Shown: positions 9,814-22,855 of the stretch, piece after piece
Layout of the letters: each line of letters begins with the position of its first letter
Position numbering within the stretch: the stretch's first letter is position 1
NCBI RefSeq assembly: GCF_030698175.1
Contig: NZ_JAUYNT010000005.1
Location: forward strand, 1 to 64,000
Length of the DNA stretch: 64,000 bases
Reading direction: 5' to 3'
From: Pseudomonas sp.
GTDB lineage: Bacteria > Pseudomonadota > Gammaproteobacteria > Pseudomonadales > Pseudomonadaceae
The notes under the pieces: model-generated
Seen by the model: only the letters and a program-made list of their open reading frames with translations
The model's database searches: none
Told to the model about the DNA's origin: nothing
Program-made: the position numbers and the translations under genes

Positions 9814-11142
9814 ATGGCTAAGCAAGGTGCTCTCTCAAGTCTAAGCAATGGCGGGTTGTCCGAGCTCTGGGCGCGTCTGCGGTTTCTCCTGTTGGCGATT
9901 ATCGTCTACCGGATTGGCGCACACATTCCAGTTCCCGGCATCAATCCTGAGCGGCTGGCTGCTCTGTTTCGGCAGAATGAGGGGACCATTCTTAGCTTGT
10001 TCAACATGTTTTCTGGCGGCGCGCTGGAGCGGATGAGTATCTTTGCCTTGGGGATCATGCCGTACATTTCGGCGTCGATCATCATGCAATTGATGACCAC
10101 CGTTAGCCCGCAGCTAGAGCAGTTGAAGAAGGAAGGTGAGTCTGGCCGTCGTAAGATTAGCCAGTACACCCGCTACGGCACTGTAATCCTGGCATTGGTT
10201 CAAGCTATCGGCATGTCCGTTGGCTTGGCTGGCCAGGGTGTGGCTTTTTCGGCTGATTTCGGCTTTCACTTCGTGGCTGTTACCACCTTCGTGGCTGGTG
10301 CAATGTTCATGATGTGGCTGGGCGAGCAAATCACCGAGCGCGGTGTCGGCAACGGTATTTCGATGCTGATTTTTGCAGGTATCGTGGCCGGTCTGCCGAG
10401 TGCTATCGGGCAGTCTTTCGAGTCTGCGCGTTTGGGCGATATTAATATCTTCGCCCTGGTGGCTATCGGTTTGTTGGCGGTGGCGATCATTGGTTTTGTG
10501 GTGTTTATTGAGCGTGGTCAGCGTCGCATTGCGGTGCATTACGCCAAGCGTCAGCAGGGTCGTAAGGTCTTTGCTGCGCAAACAAGCCACTTGCCTTTGA
10601 AGGTGAACATGGCGGGTGTAATTCCGGCTATTTTTGCCAGCAGCATTTTGCTGTTTCCTGCCTCGTTAGGCGCCTGGTTTGGTCAGTCCGAAGGGATGGG
10701 CTGGATGCAGGATCTATCGCAGGCAATCGCTCCGGGTCATCCGTTGAATATCTTGCTGTTTAGTGCGGGGATTATTTTCTTCTGCTTCTTCTACACAGCC
10801 TTGATGTTCAATCCGAAAGACGTAGCGGAAAACCTGAAAAAGTCCGGTGCCTTTATTCCGGGTATCCGTCCAGGTGAGCAGTCGGCGCGCTATATCGATG
10901 GCGTATTGACTCGCTTGACCATGTTCGGTGCTCTGTACATGACGGCCGTATGCTTGTTGCCCCAGTTCCTAGTGGTGGCGGCCAACGTACCGTTCTATCT
11001 TGGCGGGACCTCGTTGCTGATCGTGGTAGTGGTTGTGATGGACTTTATGGCCCAAGTGCAATCTCACCTCGTTTCGCACCAGTATGAATCCCTGATGAAG
11101 AAAACTAACCTGAAGGGCTACGGCAGCGGCATGCTCCGCTGA
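9814..11142 (+). CDS. secY: Protein translocase subunit SecY
   Basis: Encodes 442 residues, full length, with ten predicted membrane helices. SecY forms the inner-membrane channel for secreted and membrane proteins with SecE and SecG. Helix 2 region [17 protein letters not shown], the second signature [17 protein letters not shown] and the cytosolic loop [20 protein letters not shown] are all present. It begins on the base after the rplO stop, as in other gammaproteobacteria, and rpmJ follows after 28 bases. Confidence 0.98.
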
Positions 11143-11170
11143 AGTGTCTGTAAGGTTCGAGGAGTTGGTG

Positions 11171-11287
11171 ATGAAAGTTCGTGCATCGGTGAAAAAGCTG
11201 TGCCGTAACTGCAAGATTATTCGCCGCGAAGGTGTCGTGCGCGTAATCTGCAGCGCTGAACCGCGTCATAAGCAGCGCCAAGGCTGA
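11171..11287 (+). CDS. rpmJ: 50S ribosomal protein L36
   Basis: Encodes 38 residues, [19 protein letters not shown] followed by the C-terminal EPRHKQRQG. The CxxC, downstream Cys and His ligands make this the zinc-binding (C+) form, whereas S14 in this operon is the zinc-free form. A GAGGAGTTGGTG ribosome-binding site precedes the ATG. It closes the spc set. Confidence 0.97.
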
Positions 11288-11309
11288 TTTTGACTTAAAG
11301 CGTTAAAAG

Positions 11310-11340
11310 CCCGGTAGCTAGTGCGCTACTGGGTTGATTA
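11310..11340 (+). terminator. Hairpin in the rpmJ-rpsM gap (terminator or leader element)
   Basis: CCCGGTAG (11310-11317) pairs with CTACTGGG (11326-11333) with one G-U pair, followed by TTGATTATTT. It lies 22 bases after rpmJ in the 133-base gap before rpsM. It may be a partial terminator or part of the alpha-operon leader to which S4 binds in E. coli; I cannot fold a pseudoknot by eye. Confidence 0.45.
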
Positions 11341-11420
11341 TTTGCTATTACAGCGTTAATATCGCGCGCCCTTTTCTTGGCTTTGAAGGGTGTCGGTAGC
11401 TGTCAAAGGAGTCCAACTGA

Positions 11421-11777
11421 ATGGCCCGTATTGCAGGCGTAAACATTCCGGATAACAAGCACACTGTTATCTCGCTGACCTACATCTTTGGTGTCGGTCG
11501 CACAACAGCACAGAAGATTTGTGCAACTACCGGGGTTAACCCGGCAGCTAAAATCAAAGATCTGAGCGACGAGCAGGTCGAATTGTTGCGTGGAGCTGTT
11601 GCCCAGGTTAATACCGAAGGTGATCTGCGTCGCGAGATCAACATGAAAATCAAGCGCTTGATGGATCTGGGCTGCTATCGCGGTCTGCGTCATCGTCGTG
11701 GCCTACCGGCACGCGGTCAGCGTACTAAGACCAACGCGCGTACCCGTAAGGGCCCGCGTAAGCCGATCCGCAAGTAA
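11421..11777 (+). CDS. rpsM: 30S ribosomal protein S13
   Basis: Encodes 118 residues ([19 protein letters not shown]). S13 sits at the top of the 30S head and bridges to L5. The C-terminal [20 protein letters not shown] tail that reaches the P-site tRNA is intact. It is first gene of the alpha operon, with AAAGGAGTCC ahead of the ATG. Confidence 0.97.
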   Translation: MARIAGVNIPDNKHTVISLTYIFGVGRTTAQKICATTGVNPAAKIKDLSDEQVELLRGAVAQVNTEGDLRREINMKIKRLMDLGCYRGLRHRRGLPARGQRTKTNARTRKGPRKPIRK

Positions 11778-11807
11778 TCGCGCTCGCGAATCGACAGGAA
11801 TATAGTC

Positions 11808-12197
11808 ATGGCAAAACCTGCTGCTCGTCCTCGTAAGAAAATTAAAAAGACAGTGGTTGATGGCATCGCCCACATCCACGCGTCTTTCAACAACACTATT
11901 GTGACCATTACTGACCGTCAGGGTAACGCGCTTTCTTGGGCTACCTCGGGTGGTTCAGGTTTCCGCGGTTCACGCAAGTCCACTCCGTTCGCTGCCCAGG
12001 TGGCTGCTGAACGTGCTGGTCAAGCTGCGCTGGAATACGGCCTGAAAAACCTCGACGTTAACGTCAAGGGTCCAGGTCCAGGTCGTGAGTCCGCTGTCCG
12101 TGCATTGAACGGCTGCGGTTACAAGATCGCCAGCATCACCGACGTGACGCCAATCCCGCATAACGGGTGCCGTCCGCCGAAGAAGCGTCGCGTGTAA
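11808..12197 (+). CDS. rpsK: 30S ribosomal protein S11
   Basis: Encodes 129 residues, with the S11 signature [19 protein letters not shown] and the C-terminal [16 protein letters not shown]11 lies in the 30S platform near the mRNA exit. Gaps are 30 bases to rpsM and 15 bases to rpsD. Confidence 0.97.
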   Translation: MAKPAARPRKKIKKTVVDGIAHIHASFNNTIVTITDRQGNALSWATSGGSGFRGSRKSTPFAAQVAAERAGQAALEYGLKNLDVNVKGPGPGRESAVRALNGCGYKIASITDVTPIPHNGCRPPKKRRV

Positions 12198-12212
12198 TCA
12201 GGAGACAGATAA

Positions 12213-12833
12213 ATGGCACGTTACATTGGTCCAAAATGCAAACTGTCTCGTCGTGAAGGCACAGATCTTTTCCTGAAAAGCGGTGTACGCGCTCTGGAAA
12301 CGAAGTGCAACATCGAAGCAGCCCCAGGTATTCACGGCCAACGCCGTGGCCGTCAGTCTGACTACGGCACCCAGCTGCGTGAGAAGCAAAAAGTTCGTCG
12401 TATCTACGGTGTACTTGAGCGTCAATTCAGTGGTTATTACAAAGAAGCTGCCGCTCGTAAAGGCGCTACTGGTGAGAACCTGCTGCAGATTCTTGAGTGC
12501 CGCCTGGACAACGTCGTTTACCGTATGGGTTATGGCGCTACTCGCGCTGAATCCCGTCAGCTGGTTTCGCATAAAGCGATCAGCATCAACGGTAAAACCG
12601 TAAACGTCCCGTCTTACCAGGTTAGTGCTGGTGACGTGGTAGCGATTCGTGAGAAGTCGAAGAATCAGCTGCGCATCGTTCAAGCTCTTGAACTGTGTGC
12701 CCAGCGTGGCCGCGTTGAGTGGGTAGAAGTTGACGTTGAGAAGAAGTCGGGCGTGTTTAAAAGCGTTCCTGCTCGCAGCGATCTGTCTGCCGACATCAAC
12801 GAAAGCCTGATTGTCGAGCTCTACTCCAAGTAA
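12213..12833 (+). CDS. rpsD: 30S ribosomal protein S4
   Basis: Encodes 206 residues of S4, a primary 16S rRNA binder and, in E. coli, the repressor of the alpha operon. The S4 RNA-binding fold is visible around [20 protein letters not shown] (about residues 110-130). It is the zinc-free type, without the N-terminal four-cysteine cluster. It precedes rpoA by 21 bases. Confidence 0.97.
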   Translation: MARYIGPKCKLSRREGTDLFLKSGVRALETKCNIEAAPGIHGQRRGRQSDYGTQLREKQKVRRIYGVLERQFSGYYKEAAARKGATGENLLQILECRLDNVVYRMGYGATRAESRQLVSHKAISINGKTVNVPSYQVSAGDVVAIREKSKNQLRIVQALELCAQRGRVEWVEVDVEKKSGVFKSVPARSDLSADINESLIVELYSK

Positions 12834-12854
12834 GGGCTAGTAATAGGTGCATCC

Positions 12855-13856
12855 ATGCAGATTTCGGTAAATGAGTTCCTGACCCCCCGTCACATTGATG
12901 TGCAGGTGGTGAGTCCTACCCGCGCTAAAATCACTCTCGAGCCTCTCGAGCGTGGTTTTGGCCACACGCTGGGCAATGCGTTGCGTCGCATCTTGTTGTC
13001 CTCTATGCCAGGCTGTGCGGTAGTCGAGGTCGAGATTGACGGTGTACTCCATGAGTACAGCGCCATCGAAGGTGTGCAGGAGGATGTAATTGAAATCCTG
13101 CTCAACCTTAAAGGTTTGGCTATCAAGCTGCACGGCCGTGACGAAGTTACGCTGAACCTAGTTAAGAAAGGTTCGGGTGTGGTTACCGCTGCCGATATTC
13201 AGCTGGATCACGATGTCGAGATCGTCAACCCTGATCACGTCATTGCTAACCTAGCTTCCAACGGCGCGTTGAGCATGAAGCTCACCGTTGCCCGCGGACG
13301 TGGCTATGAGCCGGCTGACTCACGTCAGAGCGATGAAGATGAAAGCCGCAGCATTGGTCGCTTGCAGCTGGACGCTTCGTTTAGCCCGGTTCGTCGCCTC
13401 GCGTACGTTGTAGAAAACGCCCGCGTTGAGCAGCGCACTAACCTGGACAAGCTGGTTATTGACCTGGAAACCAACGGTACTCTCGATCCTGAAGAGGCTA
13501 TTCGTCGTGCTGCAACCATCCTGCAACAGCAGTTGGCTGCGTTCGTCGATCTCAAAGGTGACAGTGAGCCTGTGGTAATCGAGCAGGAAGACGAGATCGA
13601 TCCGATCCTGTTGCGTCCGGTTGATGACCTCGAGCTGACCGTTCGTTCGGCCAACTGCCTTAAGGCGGAAAACATCTACTACATCGGCGACCTGATTCAG
13701 CGCACCGAAGTAGAGTTGTTGAAGACTCCGAACCTGGGTAAGAAGTCCCTGACTGAGATCAAGGACGTTCTGGCCTCACGCGGTCTGTCCCTCGGTATGC
13801 GCCTCGACAACTGGCCGCCGGCAAGCCTTAAGAAAGACGAGAAGGCCACGGCCTGA
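12855..13856 (+). CDS. rpoA: DNA-directed RNA polymerase subunit alpha
   Basis: Encodes 333 residues. The N-terminal dimerisation domain contains [19 protein letters not shown]. The C-terminal domain that contacts UP elements and activators contains [20 protein letters not shown] and the [20 protein letters not shown] helix-hairpin-helix. The start is MQISVNEFL, as in Pseudomonas. It stands between rpsD and rplQ in the alpha operon. Confidence 0.98.
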   Translation: MQISVNEFLTPRHIDVQVVSPTRAKITLEPLERGFGHTLGNALRRILLSSMPGCAVVEVEIDGVLHEYSAIEGVQEDVIEILLNLKGLAIKLHGRDEVTLNLVKKGSGVVTAADIQLDHDVEIVNPDHVIANLASNGALSMKLTVARGRGYEPADSRQSDEDESRSIGRLQLDASFSPVRRLAYVVENARVEQRTNLDKLVIDLETNGTLDPEEAIRRAATILQQQLAAFVDLKGDSEPVVIEQEDEIDPILLRPVDDLELTVRSANCLKAENIYYIGDLIQRTEVELLKTPNLGKKSLTEIKDVLASRGLSLGMRLDNWPPASLKKDEKATA

Positions 13857-13898
13857 TCGTCGTAATCACTGAACGAGAGTTCGGTAAGGAATTTAACC

Positions 13899-14285
13899 AT
13901 GCGTCATCGTAAGAGTGGTCGTCACCTCAACCGCACCAGCGCGCACCGTAAGGCCATGTTCCAAAACATGGCAGTGTCGCTGTTTGAGCACGAGCTGATC
14001 AAAACTACCCTGCCTAAGGCCAAGGAACTGCGTCGCGTCGCTGAGCCGCTGATCACCTTGGCTAAAATTGATAGCGTTGCTAACCGTCGTCTGGCTTTTG
14101 ATCGTACTCGTTCGAAAGCTATGGTTGGTAAGCTGTTCAATGACCTGGGCAAGCACTACGCCACCCGTCAGGGCGGCTACCTGCGTATCCTCAAGTGCGG
14201 TTTCCGCGCTGGCGACAACGCGCCTATGGCGTATGTCGAGTTGGTTGATCGTTCTGCCGGTGCTGTAGCTGTAACTGCCGAGTAA
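13899..14285 (+). CDS. rplQ: 50S ribosomal protein L17
   Basis: Encodes 128 residues starting [20 protein letters not shown]17 lies near the tunnel exit next to L32. It is last gene of the alpha operon, 42 bases after rpoA with a TAAGGA site, and is followed 18 bases later by a strong terminator. Confidence 0.97.
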   Translation: MRHRKSGRHLNRTSAHRKAMFQNMAVSLFEHELIKTTLPKAKELRRVAEPLITLAKIDSVANRRLAFDRTRSKAMVGKLFNDLGKHYATRQGGYLRILKCGFRAGDNAPMAYVELVDRSAGAVAVTAE

Positions 14286-14303
14286 GACGTCAAGCTTCAC
14301 AAG

Positions 14304-14330
14304 AAACCGGACCTAGTGTCCGGTTTTTTG
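14304..14330 (+). terminator. Terminator of the ribosomal alpha operon
   Basis: AAACCGGAC (14304-14312) pairs with GTCCGGTTT (14318-14326) around CTAGT, followed by TTT. It ends the ribosomal block 18 bases after rplQ. Confidence 0.93.
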
Positions 14331-14427
14331 TTGGCTGAAATAAAGTCACGTGACTGGCTGCGGCTGATTTCAACATCGAGTGCAAGGGCGTTTGTGTGGC
14401 CCTGGGCCTAAAAAGGCTGCGCAAAAA

Positions 14428-14458
14428 GAAAGGCCGAGCATTGCTTCTCGGCCTTTTC
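14428..14458 (-). terminator. Terminator of uvrA (probably bidirectional)
   Basis: AAAGGCCGAG and CTCGGCCTTT are perfect arms around an 8-base loop, with A-runs to the left (a T-run on the minus strand) and TTTT to the right. It lies 18 bases past the uvrA stop and can also back up the rplQ terminator. Confidence 0.88.
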
Positions 14459-14475
14459 ATTTTGGTGGCGCGGTT

Positions 14476-17310
<2,835 letters not shown>

Positions 17311-17466
17311 GTGCGGCCTCGCATGGCGGGCGTAAACCCGCGAGTATACGGCGCTCAAGTCGCTTGCGGCAAAGCATCGGCGCTGTGCCGTGACGGGCGC
17401 GGCTGCTAGAATTGCCGCCGCCCGCGCGTGCGCGTTTACGTCAATAGCAGTTATGAGGGCTTGTTC

Positions 17467-18870
17467 ATGCACGATCTGCATAACGATCGCATGAGTTCGG
17501 GTGAGACACGTGCCGCCACCGGGCTGGCGTTGGTTTTCGCCTTTCGGATGTTGGGCATGTTTATGGTGTTGCCGGTGTTGGCGACCTATGGCATGGAACT
17601 GCGCGGCGCCACGCCGGCGCTGATTGGCTTGGCTATCGGTGCCTATGGCCTGACTCAGGCGCTGCTACAAATCCCGTTCGGGATGCTGTCCGACCGGATT
17701 GGCCGGTTGCCGGTTATTTATATTGGGTTGCTGATTTTTGCTGCCGGTGCCGTGCTGGCGGCGTCGGCCGATTCGATTTGGGGCGTGATCGCCGGCCGGG
17801 TCTTGCAAGGCGCCGGCGCCATCTCGGCGGCGGTGATGGCTTTGTTGTCGGACCTGACCCGCGAGCAGCATCGCACCAAGGCCATGGCCATGATTGGCAT
17901 GAGCATCGGTTTGTCCTTTGCGGTGGCGATGGTGGTGGGCCCGCTGCTCACTCGTGCCTATGGTTTGTCCGGCTTATTTGAAGCGACCGCGGTGATGGCC
18001 TTGTTCGGCGTACTGATCGTCGCGCTGGTGGTGCCGCGCGCCCATGGACAGTTACGCCACCGCGAATCCGGCGTGGCTAAACAGGCGCTGGCTGCCACCT
18101 TGCGTCATCCGGATTTGTTGCGACTGGATCTGGGGATTTTCGTCTTGCACGCGGTGCTGATGGCCAGCTTTATTGCCTTGCCGTTGGCGCTGGTGGAAAA
18201 CGGCGGCTTACCGAAAGAGCAGCACTGGTGGGTGTATCTGACGGCGTTGCTGGTGGGCTTTTTCAGCATGATCCCGTTCATTATTTATGGCGAGAAGCAG
18301 CGCCAGATGAAGCGGGTGCTGCTGGGCTCGGTCACCGTGCTGCTGTTGTGCGAGCTGTTTTTTTGGTGGTATGGCAGCAGTTTGCGGGCCTTGCTGTTGG
18401 GCACCATCGTGTTTTTCACGGCGTTCAACCTGCTGGAGGCCTCGCTGCCCTCGCTGATCAGCAAAGTCGCCCCGGCCGGCGGTAAAGGCACGGCGATGGG
18501 GGTGTACTCCACCAGCCAGTTCCTCGGCGCGGCAGTCGGTGGCATTCTCGGTGGCTGGCTGTTTCAGCACGGCGGCCTGGCCATGGTGTTTGTCGGCTGC
18601 GCGGTGCTCTGCGCCTTGTGGCTGGGCTTTGCTGTTACTATGCGCGAGCCACCCTACGTGACCAGTTTGCGTTTGCCGCTACCGTCTGCGGCACTCGGCG
18701 ATGCTGGTTTGGTCGAGCGTTTGCAGTGCTTGGCGGGGGTAACAGATGCTGTGGTGGTCGCCGATGAGGCGGCCATCTATATCAAAATTGACACTAAACA
18801 AGTGGATCGCAGCAGCATTGAGCGCTTGATCGCAACGGCACCGATGCCTGCATCAGATATGAACGTATAG
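17467..18870 (+). CDS. MFS transporter
   Basis: Encodes 467 residues from [19 protein letters not shown]; the frame is open from 17428, but this start sits just before the first membrane helix. Twelve hydrophobic segments are apparent, with the MFS loop 2-3 motif visible as [16 protein letters not shown] (about residues 78-93). The C-terminal 60-70 residues after [14 protein letters not shown] are soluble, with a ferredoxin-like beta-alpha pattern ([19 protein letters not shown]). It probably exports a small molecule; the substrate is not evident. It lies between uvrA and ssb, 13 bases from ssb. Confidence 0.9.
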   Translation: MHDLHNDRMSSGETRAATGLALVFAFRMLGMFMVLPVLATYGMELRGATPALIGLAIGAYGLTQALLQIPFGMLSDRIGRLPVIYIGLLIFAAGAVLAASADSIWGVIAGRVLQGAGAISAAVMALLSDLTREQHRTKAMAMIGMSIGLSFAVAMVVGPLLTRAYGLSGLFEATAVMALFGVLIVALVVPRAHGQLRHRESGVAKQALAATLRHPDLLRLDLGIFVLHAVLMASFIALPLALVENGGLPKEQHWWVYLTALLVGFFSMIPFIIYGEKQRQMKRVLLGSVTVLLLCELFFWWYGSSLRALLLGTIVFFTAFNLLEASLPSLISKVAPAGGKGTAMGVYSTSQFLGAAVGGILGGWLFQHGGLAMVFVGCAVLCALWLGFAVTMREPPYVTSLRLPLPSAALGDAGLVERLQCLAGVTDAVVVADEAAIYIKIDTKQVDRSSIERLIATAPMPASDMNV

Positions 18871-18883
18871 ATAGGAGAGCGTT

Positions 18884-19399
18884 ATGGCCCGTGGGGTTAA
18901 CAAAGTCATCTTGGTCGGAACCTGTGGTCAGGATCCAGAAACACGCTACATGCCCAATGGCAACGCCGTCACTAACCTGAGCCTGGCGACCAGCGAGCAG
19001 TGGACGGACAAACAAACCGGGCAGAAAGTCGAAAAGACCGAATGGCACCGCGTGTCCTTGTTTGGCAAGGTGGCGGAGATTGCCGGCGAATACCTGCGTA
19101 AAGGTTCGCAGGTGTATATCGAAGGCAAGCTGCAAACCCGCGAGTGGGAAAAAGACGGCATCAAGCGTTACACCACCGAAATCGTCGTCGACATGCAAGG
19201 CACCATGCAGTTGCTCGGTGGTCGTCCAGAAGGCGGCGACTCGGCTCCGCGTCAGCAGCGCCCGCAAGCGCAGCCACAACGCGAGCAAGCGCAGCGCGAA
19301 CCACAACAGCAAGCCCCGCGTGAGTCGCGTCCGGCGCCGCAACCAGCCGCGCAGCCCGCGCCTGATTACGACAGCTTCGATGACGACATTCCGTTCTAA
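18884..19399 (+). CDS. ssb: Single-stranded DNA-binding protein
   Basis: Encodes 171 residues. The N-terminal OB fold ([19 protein letters not shown], then [18 protein letters not shown]) spans about residues 1-110. A glutamine/proline/arginine-rich linker follows, and the acidic tail [11 protein letters not shown] ends the protein; this tail recruits repair and replication partners. An AGGAGAGCGTT site precedes the ATG. The uvrA-MFS-ssb neighbourhood is typical of Pseudomonas. Confidence 0.98.
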   Translation: MARGVNKVILVGTCGQDPETRYMPNGNAVTNLSLATSEQWTDKQTGQKVEKTEWHRVSLFGKVAEIAGEYLRKGSQVYIEGKLQTREWEKDGIKRYTTEIVVDMQGTMQLLGGRPEGGDSAPRQQRPQAQPQREQAQREPQQQAPRESRPAPQPAAQPAPDYDSFDDDIPF

Positions 19400-19416
19400 A
19401 GCGGAGTTTCCTCACT

Positions 19417-20301
19417 ATGCGTATGCGTATCATGCTTCTGGGCGGCGGCAATGCCCTCGGCCAGGCGCTGATCCGTCACGGCGCCAAGGACGACATTGGC
19501 TTCCTGGCGCCGCGCCCGCCGCAGGCTGGCTGGGACCCGGCCAGTTTGACCCAGTTGATTGATGACACCCGCCCGGATGCCTTGATCAATCTGGCCTATT
19601 ACTTCGACTGGTTTCAGGCCGGGGCCGTCAGCGAGGCGCGCTTTGTGCAGCAGGAGCGCGCCGTCGAGCGGCTGGCCGAGCTGTGCCAGCATCACGGGAT
19701 TCTGCTCCTGCAACCGTCCAGCTATCGAGTGTTTGATGGCGCGCGCGCCACTGCCTATAGCGAGAAAGATGAGCCATTACCGCTGGGTGCGCGCGGCCAG
19801 GCGCTGTGGCGGATGGAGCAGAGCGTGCGCGCTTCTTGCCCGCGGCATGTGTTGCTGCGTTTCGGTTGGTTGCTGGACGACAGTGACAACGGCTTGCTGG
19901 GGCGTTTTCTGAACCGCGCCGCCGCGGATGATGAACTGTTGCTGGCCGATGATCGACGCGGCAATCCGACCCCGGTGGACGACGCCGCCCGGGTGATTCT
20001 GGCGGTGCTCAAACAGCTCGATTGCCAGACGCCGCTCTGGGGTACTTACCATTACGGTGGCCAGGAGGCGACCACGGCGCTAGCGCTCGGCCAAGCGGTA
20101 TTGAGTGAAGCGCGTAACTTTCGCGGGCAATTGCTCGAGGGCGTTACCCCGCAAGCACACGCTGCTCGCCCGGATGTGGCGGATGAACCGCAGCATGCGG
20201 TGCTGTCGTGCAAAAAAATCCTGCATACCTTTGGCATTAAACCGCGCGCCTGGCGCAGCGGCCTGGCCGAATTACTCGAGCGCTATTACCGACATGTCTA
20301 A
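19417..20301 (+). CDS. Sugar-nucleotide-reductase-like NAD(P)-binding protein
   Basis: Encodes 294 residues of the RmlD-like short-chain dehydrogenase superfamily. The N-terminal Rossmann glycine motif is degenerate (MLLGGGNALGQALIRHG). Later segments resemble dTDP-4-dehydrorhamnose reductase: LLQPSSYRVFDG, ARGQALWRMEQSVR and GNPTPVDDAARVI. The usual Tyr-x-x-x-Lys pair is not obvious (Lys replaced near ARGQALWRMEQ), so catalysis is uncertain. It overlaps the next gene by 8 bases and lies 17 bases after ssb, suggesting one transcript. Confidence 0.8.
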   Translation: MRMRIMLLGGGNALGQALIRHGAKDDIGFLAPRPPQAGWDPASLTQLIDDTRPDALINLAYYFDWFQAGAVSEARFVQQERAVERLAELCQHHGILLLQPSSYRVFDGARATAYSEKDEPLPLGARGQALWRMEQSVRASCPRHVLLRFGWLLDDSDNGLLGRFLNRAAADDELLLADDRRGNPTPVDDAARVILAVLKQLDCQTPLWGTYHYGGQEATTALALGQAVLSEARNFRGQLLEGVTPQAHAARPDVADEPQHAVLSCKKILHTFGIKPRAWRSGLAELLERYYRHV

Positions 20302-21226
20302 TTCTCCCGTATTGATCACCGGCGGTGCCGGCTTTATTGGCTCGCATCTGGTCGACGCACTGCTGGCCAAGGGTTATGCCGTGCGGGTGCTGGATAATCT
20401 GTCGACCGGTAAACCGAGCAATTTGCCGCTGAGCAATCCGCAGCTTGAATTGATTGAGGGCGATGTCGCCGATGCCGAGCTGGTCGCGCGCTGCATGCTC
20501 GGTTGCCGAGCGGTGGCGCACTTGGCCGCAGTGGCGTCGGTACAAGCTTCGGTAGACGACCCGGTCAGCACCCATCAAAGCAACTTCGTCGGCACCTTGA
20601 ATGTCTGCGAGGCGATGCGTGAGCGCGGCGTCAAACGCATCGTGTTTGCCTCCAGCGCAGCGGTGTATGGCAACAATGGCGAAGGCCAGGCGATTGACGA
20701 AGACACTCCCAAAGCGCCGCTGACTCCCTATGCGGCGGACAAGCTGGCCAGTGAGTACTACCTCGACTTTTACCGCCGCCAGCACGGGCTGGAACCGGCC
20801 GTTTTTCGCTTTTTTAATGTCTTTGGCCCGCGCCAAGATCCGTCGTCACCCTATTCCGGAGTGATCAGTATCTTCACCGAGCGCGCCCAGCAAGGTCTGC
20901 CGATTAACGTGTTTGGCGATGGTGAACAGACCCGCGATTTTGTCTATGTCGGCGATCTGGTGGCGGTGTTGCTGCAAGCGCTGGAGCTGCCAGAAGTTGC
21001 GGTTGGCGCAACCAATCTGGGCTTGGGCCAAGTCACCACGCTCAAGCAATTGCTGGCGGAAATATCCGGCGTGCTAGGCGGTCTACCTGCCGTCAGTTAT
21101 GTGGCGGCGCGGCCCGGTGATATTCGCCATTCGCGGGCCAATAACCAGCGTTTGCTCAGCCGTTATCAGTTTCCGCAGCCGACGCCGATGGCCGTTGGTT
21201 TGGCACGTTTACTCGGGCGCGAATAG
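20294..21226 (+). CDS. NAD-dependent epimerase/dehydratase
   Basis: Encodes 310 residues from MSNSPVLITGGAGFIGSHL; the longer frame from 20105 lies inside the previous gene. It has the extended SDR glycine motif GGAGFIGS, VVDNLSTGK-like LDNLSTGKPSN, the catalytic serine region FASSAAVYG, and the Tyr-x-x-x-Lys pair in PYAADKLASEYY. This is typical of UDP-glucose 4-epimerase-like enzymes acting on nucleotide sugars; the exact substrate cannot be told. It ends at a bidirectional terminator. Confidence 0.88.
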   Translation: MSNSPVLITGGAGFIGSHLVDALLAKGYAVRVLDNLSTGKPSNLPLSNPQLELIEGDVADAELVARCMLGCRAVAHLAAVASVQASVDDPVSTHQSNFVGTLNVCEAMRERGVKRIVFASSAAVYGNNGEGQAIDEDTPKAPLTPYAADKLASEYYLDFYRRQHGLEPAVFRFFNVFGPRQDPSSPYSGVISIFTERAQQGLPINVFGDGEQTRDFVYVGDLVAVLLQALELPEVAVGATNLGLGQVTTLKQLLAEISGVLGGLPAVSYVAARPGDIRHSRANNQRLLSRYQFPQPTPMAVGLARLLGRE

Positions 21227-21250
21227 GCGCAGGGGTTGTTTGCACTAAAC

Positions 21251-21280
21251 AAGAAAGGCGCCCGAGGGCGCCTTTCTTGT
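21251..21280. terminator. Bidirectional terminator between epimerase and ompW genes
   Basis: AAGAAAGGCGCCC (21251-21263) is a perfect complement of GGGCGCCTTTCTT (21266-21278). A- and T-rich ends on both sides suit termination of both convergent genes. Confidence 0.93.
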
Positions 21281-21297
21281 TGGAGCTGCGGCTCGCT

Positions 21298-21996
21298 TTA
21301 GAACTTGTAGCCGAGACCAACCATGTACACGAACGGGTCAACATCTACGTCCACTTTAACTTTGCCCAGTGCGCTGTGGTCTGCGGTGGCAGTGGTGTCG
21401 ATGTCGATGTACCAGACAGCGGCGTTAACCAAAATATTGTCGGTCAGCATGTAGTCGGTGCCTACCTGGAAGGCTAGGCCTACCGAGTTATCTAAGTCCA
21501 GATTGCTGAAGCCGTTAGCCTTTTGCCGACCGGTCAGGTTGTCGTCGAAAAATATGGTGTAATTCAGGCCCGCGCCTACATAGGGCTGAAATGCCGAGGA
21601 CGCTTCCATCGGGTAGTACTGCAGCGACAGGGTCGGTGGCAGTTGCTTAACATCGGCGAAGCTACCGTCGATGGTGCCGGCAGGAGTGCCTAATGCGGCA
21701 TCAATGCCCTTTACGCTGATGTCGTGGTTAAAAGGCGTGGCGGCCAGCAGTTCGATACCGACGTGGTCGGTGAGCATGTAAGTTCCGGTCAGGCCAAGCT
21801 GAGTGTCGCTGTTGACACCGGCTGAAGTTCCGTCAATTTTGCCTGTGGCTGCAGTCGAAATGCGGCTGCTGTTTTCTTGTGGATCAACAGTGGCAGCGCC
21901 ACCGCGCACAATGATGTCGCCTTCTTTGTGGGCGAAAGCGGCTGGGCTGGCGATGGCCAGGGCGATCAGGGAAGCGGTAAGCAGTGATTTACGCAT
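21298..21996 (-). CDS. ompW: OmpW family outer membrane protein
   Basis: Encodes 232 residues from MRKSLLTASLIALAIASPA, with a cleavable signal peptide ending near AFA. OmpW proteins are 8-stranded outer-membrane barrels with a hydrophobic channel. Family segments include KEGDIIVRGGAATVDP after cleavage, LQYYPMEASSAFQPYVGAGLNYTIF (only partly quoted: FQPYVGAGLNYT) and the terminal aromatic residue in MVGLGYKF. An in-frame TTG at 22011 and ATG at 22008 lie upstream, but 21996 gives the best signal peptide. It is monocistronic. Confidence 0.92.
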   Translation of the reverse strand: MRKSLLTASLIALAIASPAAFAHKEGDIIVRGGAATVDPQENSSRISTAATGKIDGTSAGVNSDTQLGLTGTYMLTDHVGIELLAATPFNHDISVKGIDAALGTPAGTIDGSFADVKQLPPTLSLQYYPMEASSAFQPYVGAGLNYTIFFDDNLTGRQKANGFSNLDLDNSVGLAFQVGTDYMLTDNILVNAAVWYIDIDTTATADHSALGKVKVDVDVDPFVYMVGLGYKF

Positions 21997-22139
21997 GGTG
22001 GGCCCCATCAAGTTATAAGCAGTGTTGTATGGGCGCCATGGTAGAGAGTGAGCTAAACCAGATCTTGATCCAGCTCAATGGAAGGGATAGTCAGCGACGT
22101 TTTACGGAGCTATGTTCACAGGGCTGCGGCCGGCTGTTT

Positions 22140-22757
22140 TTAGAGTACAAAACGCCAGATGGTGATGAAGTGCAGCAGGCTGCCGGCCATTACAAATAAA
22201 TGCCAGATGCCGTGCCAATGGCGAAAGCGACTGTCGTTGGCGAAGAAAATAATCCCCACGGTGTAAAACACCCCGCCAGCCGCCAGCCAGCTGAAGCCCT
22301 CGGTGCCGAGCACAGCGATTAGCGGCTTGACCGCCACCAGTACAATCCAGCCCATTACCGCGTAGATGATCAGCGACATGACCCGCGCTTCGGAGCGCGG
22401 TTTGATCTCTTGCAGCATGCCAATCAGTGCCAGGCTCCAGACGGTTGCCAGCAACGACCAGCCCCAGGGGCCGCGCAAGGTGACCAGGCAAAACGGCGTG
22501 TAGCTGCCGGCGATCAGCAGGTAAATCGACAGGTGATCAAGCTTTTGCATGAGCACTTTGGTGCGGCCCCGGACGCTGTGATAAGTCGTCGAGGCGCTGT
22601 ACAGCACAATCAAACTGACGCCATAGATGGCGACGCTGATGATCTTCCAGCGGTCGCCACTAAGGCTGGCCAATAGCAGCAACCAGCCCGCGCCAGCCAC
22701 GGCCATAACTGTGCCGATCAGATGGGTCCAGGCATTAAAGCGTTCGCCGTGGTACAT
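22140..22757 (-). CDS. Hemolysin III / PAQR family membrane protein
   Basis: Encodes 205 residues with seven hydrophobic segments. Family motifs are NAWTHLIGTVMA near the N-terminus, STTYHSVRGRTKVLMQKLDH in the second third, and a C-terminal HWHGIWHLFVMAGSLLHFI with metal-binding histidines. Bacterial PAQR proteins are named for a Bacillus hemolysin, but their role is unclear; a metal-dependent hydrolase activity has been proposed for eukaryotic members. It is separated from its neighbours by about 100 bases on both sides. Confidence 0.9.
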   Translation of the reverse strand: MYHGERFNAWTHLIGTVMAVAGAGWLLLLASLSGDRWKIISVAIYGVSLIVLYSASTTYHSVRGRTKVLMQKLDHLSIYLLIAGSYTPFCLVTLRGPWGWSLLATVWSLALIGMLQEIKPRSEARVMSLIIYAVMGWIVLVAVKPLIAVLGTEGFSWLAAGGVFYTVGIIFFANDSRFRHWHGIWHLFVMAGSLLHFITIWRFVL

Positions 22758-22855
22758 GCGGTTTAACTCTCAATGGGCAGAAATATTGGGCAGAAAAAAG
22801 CCGCTGTAGCAGTTTAGCGCTGAGCGGCTGCGGCTGTTCCGAGTGCCGGCAGGTG

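Noticed and set aside
17311..17466. A LexA (SOS) box between uvrA and the MFS gene
   Set aside because: No CTG-N10-CAG with the usual TATA-rich centre was found; uvrA in Pseudomonas is not always in the LexA regulon.
19417..20301. The gene after ssb as rmlD
   Set aside because: The fold is similar, but the glycine motif is degenerate, the catalytic Tyr-Lys pair is unclear and no other rml genes are near.
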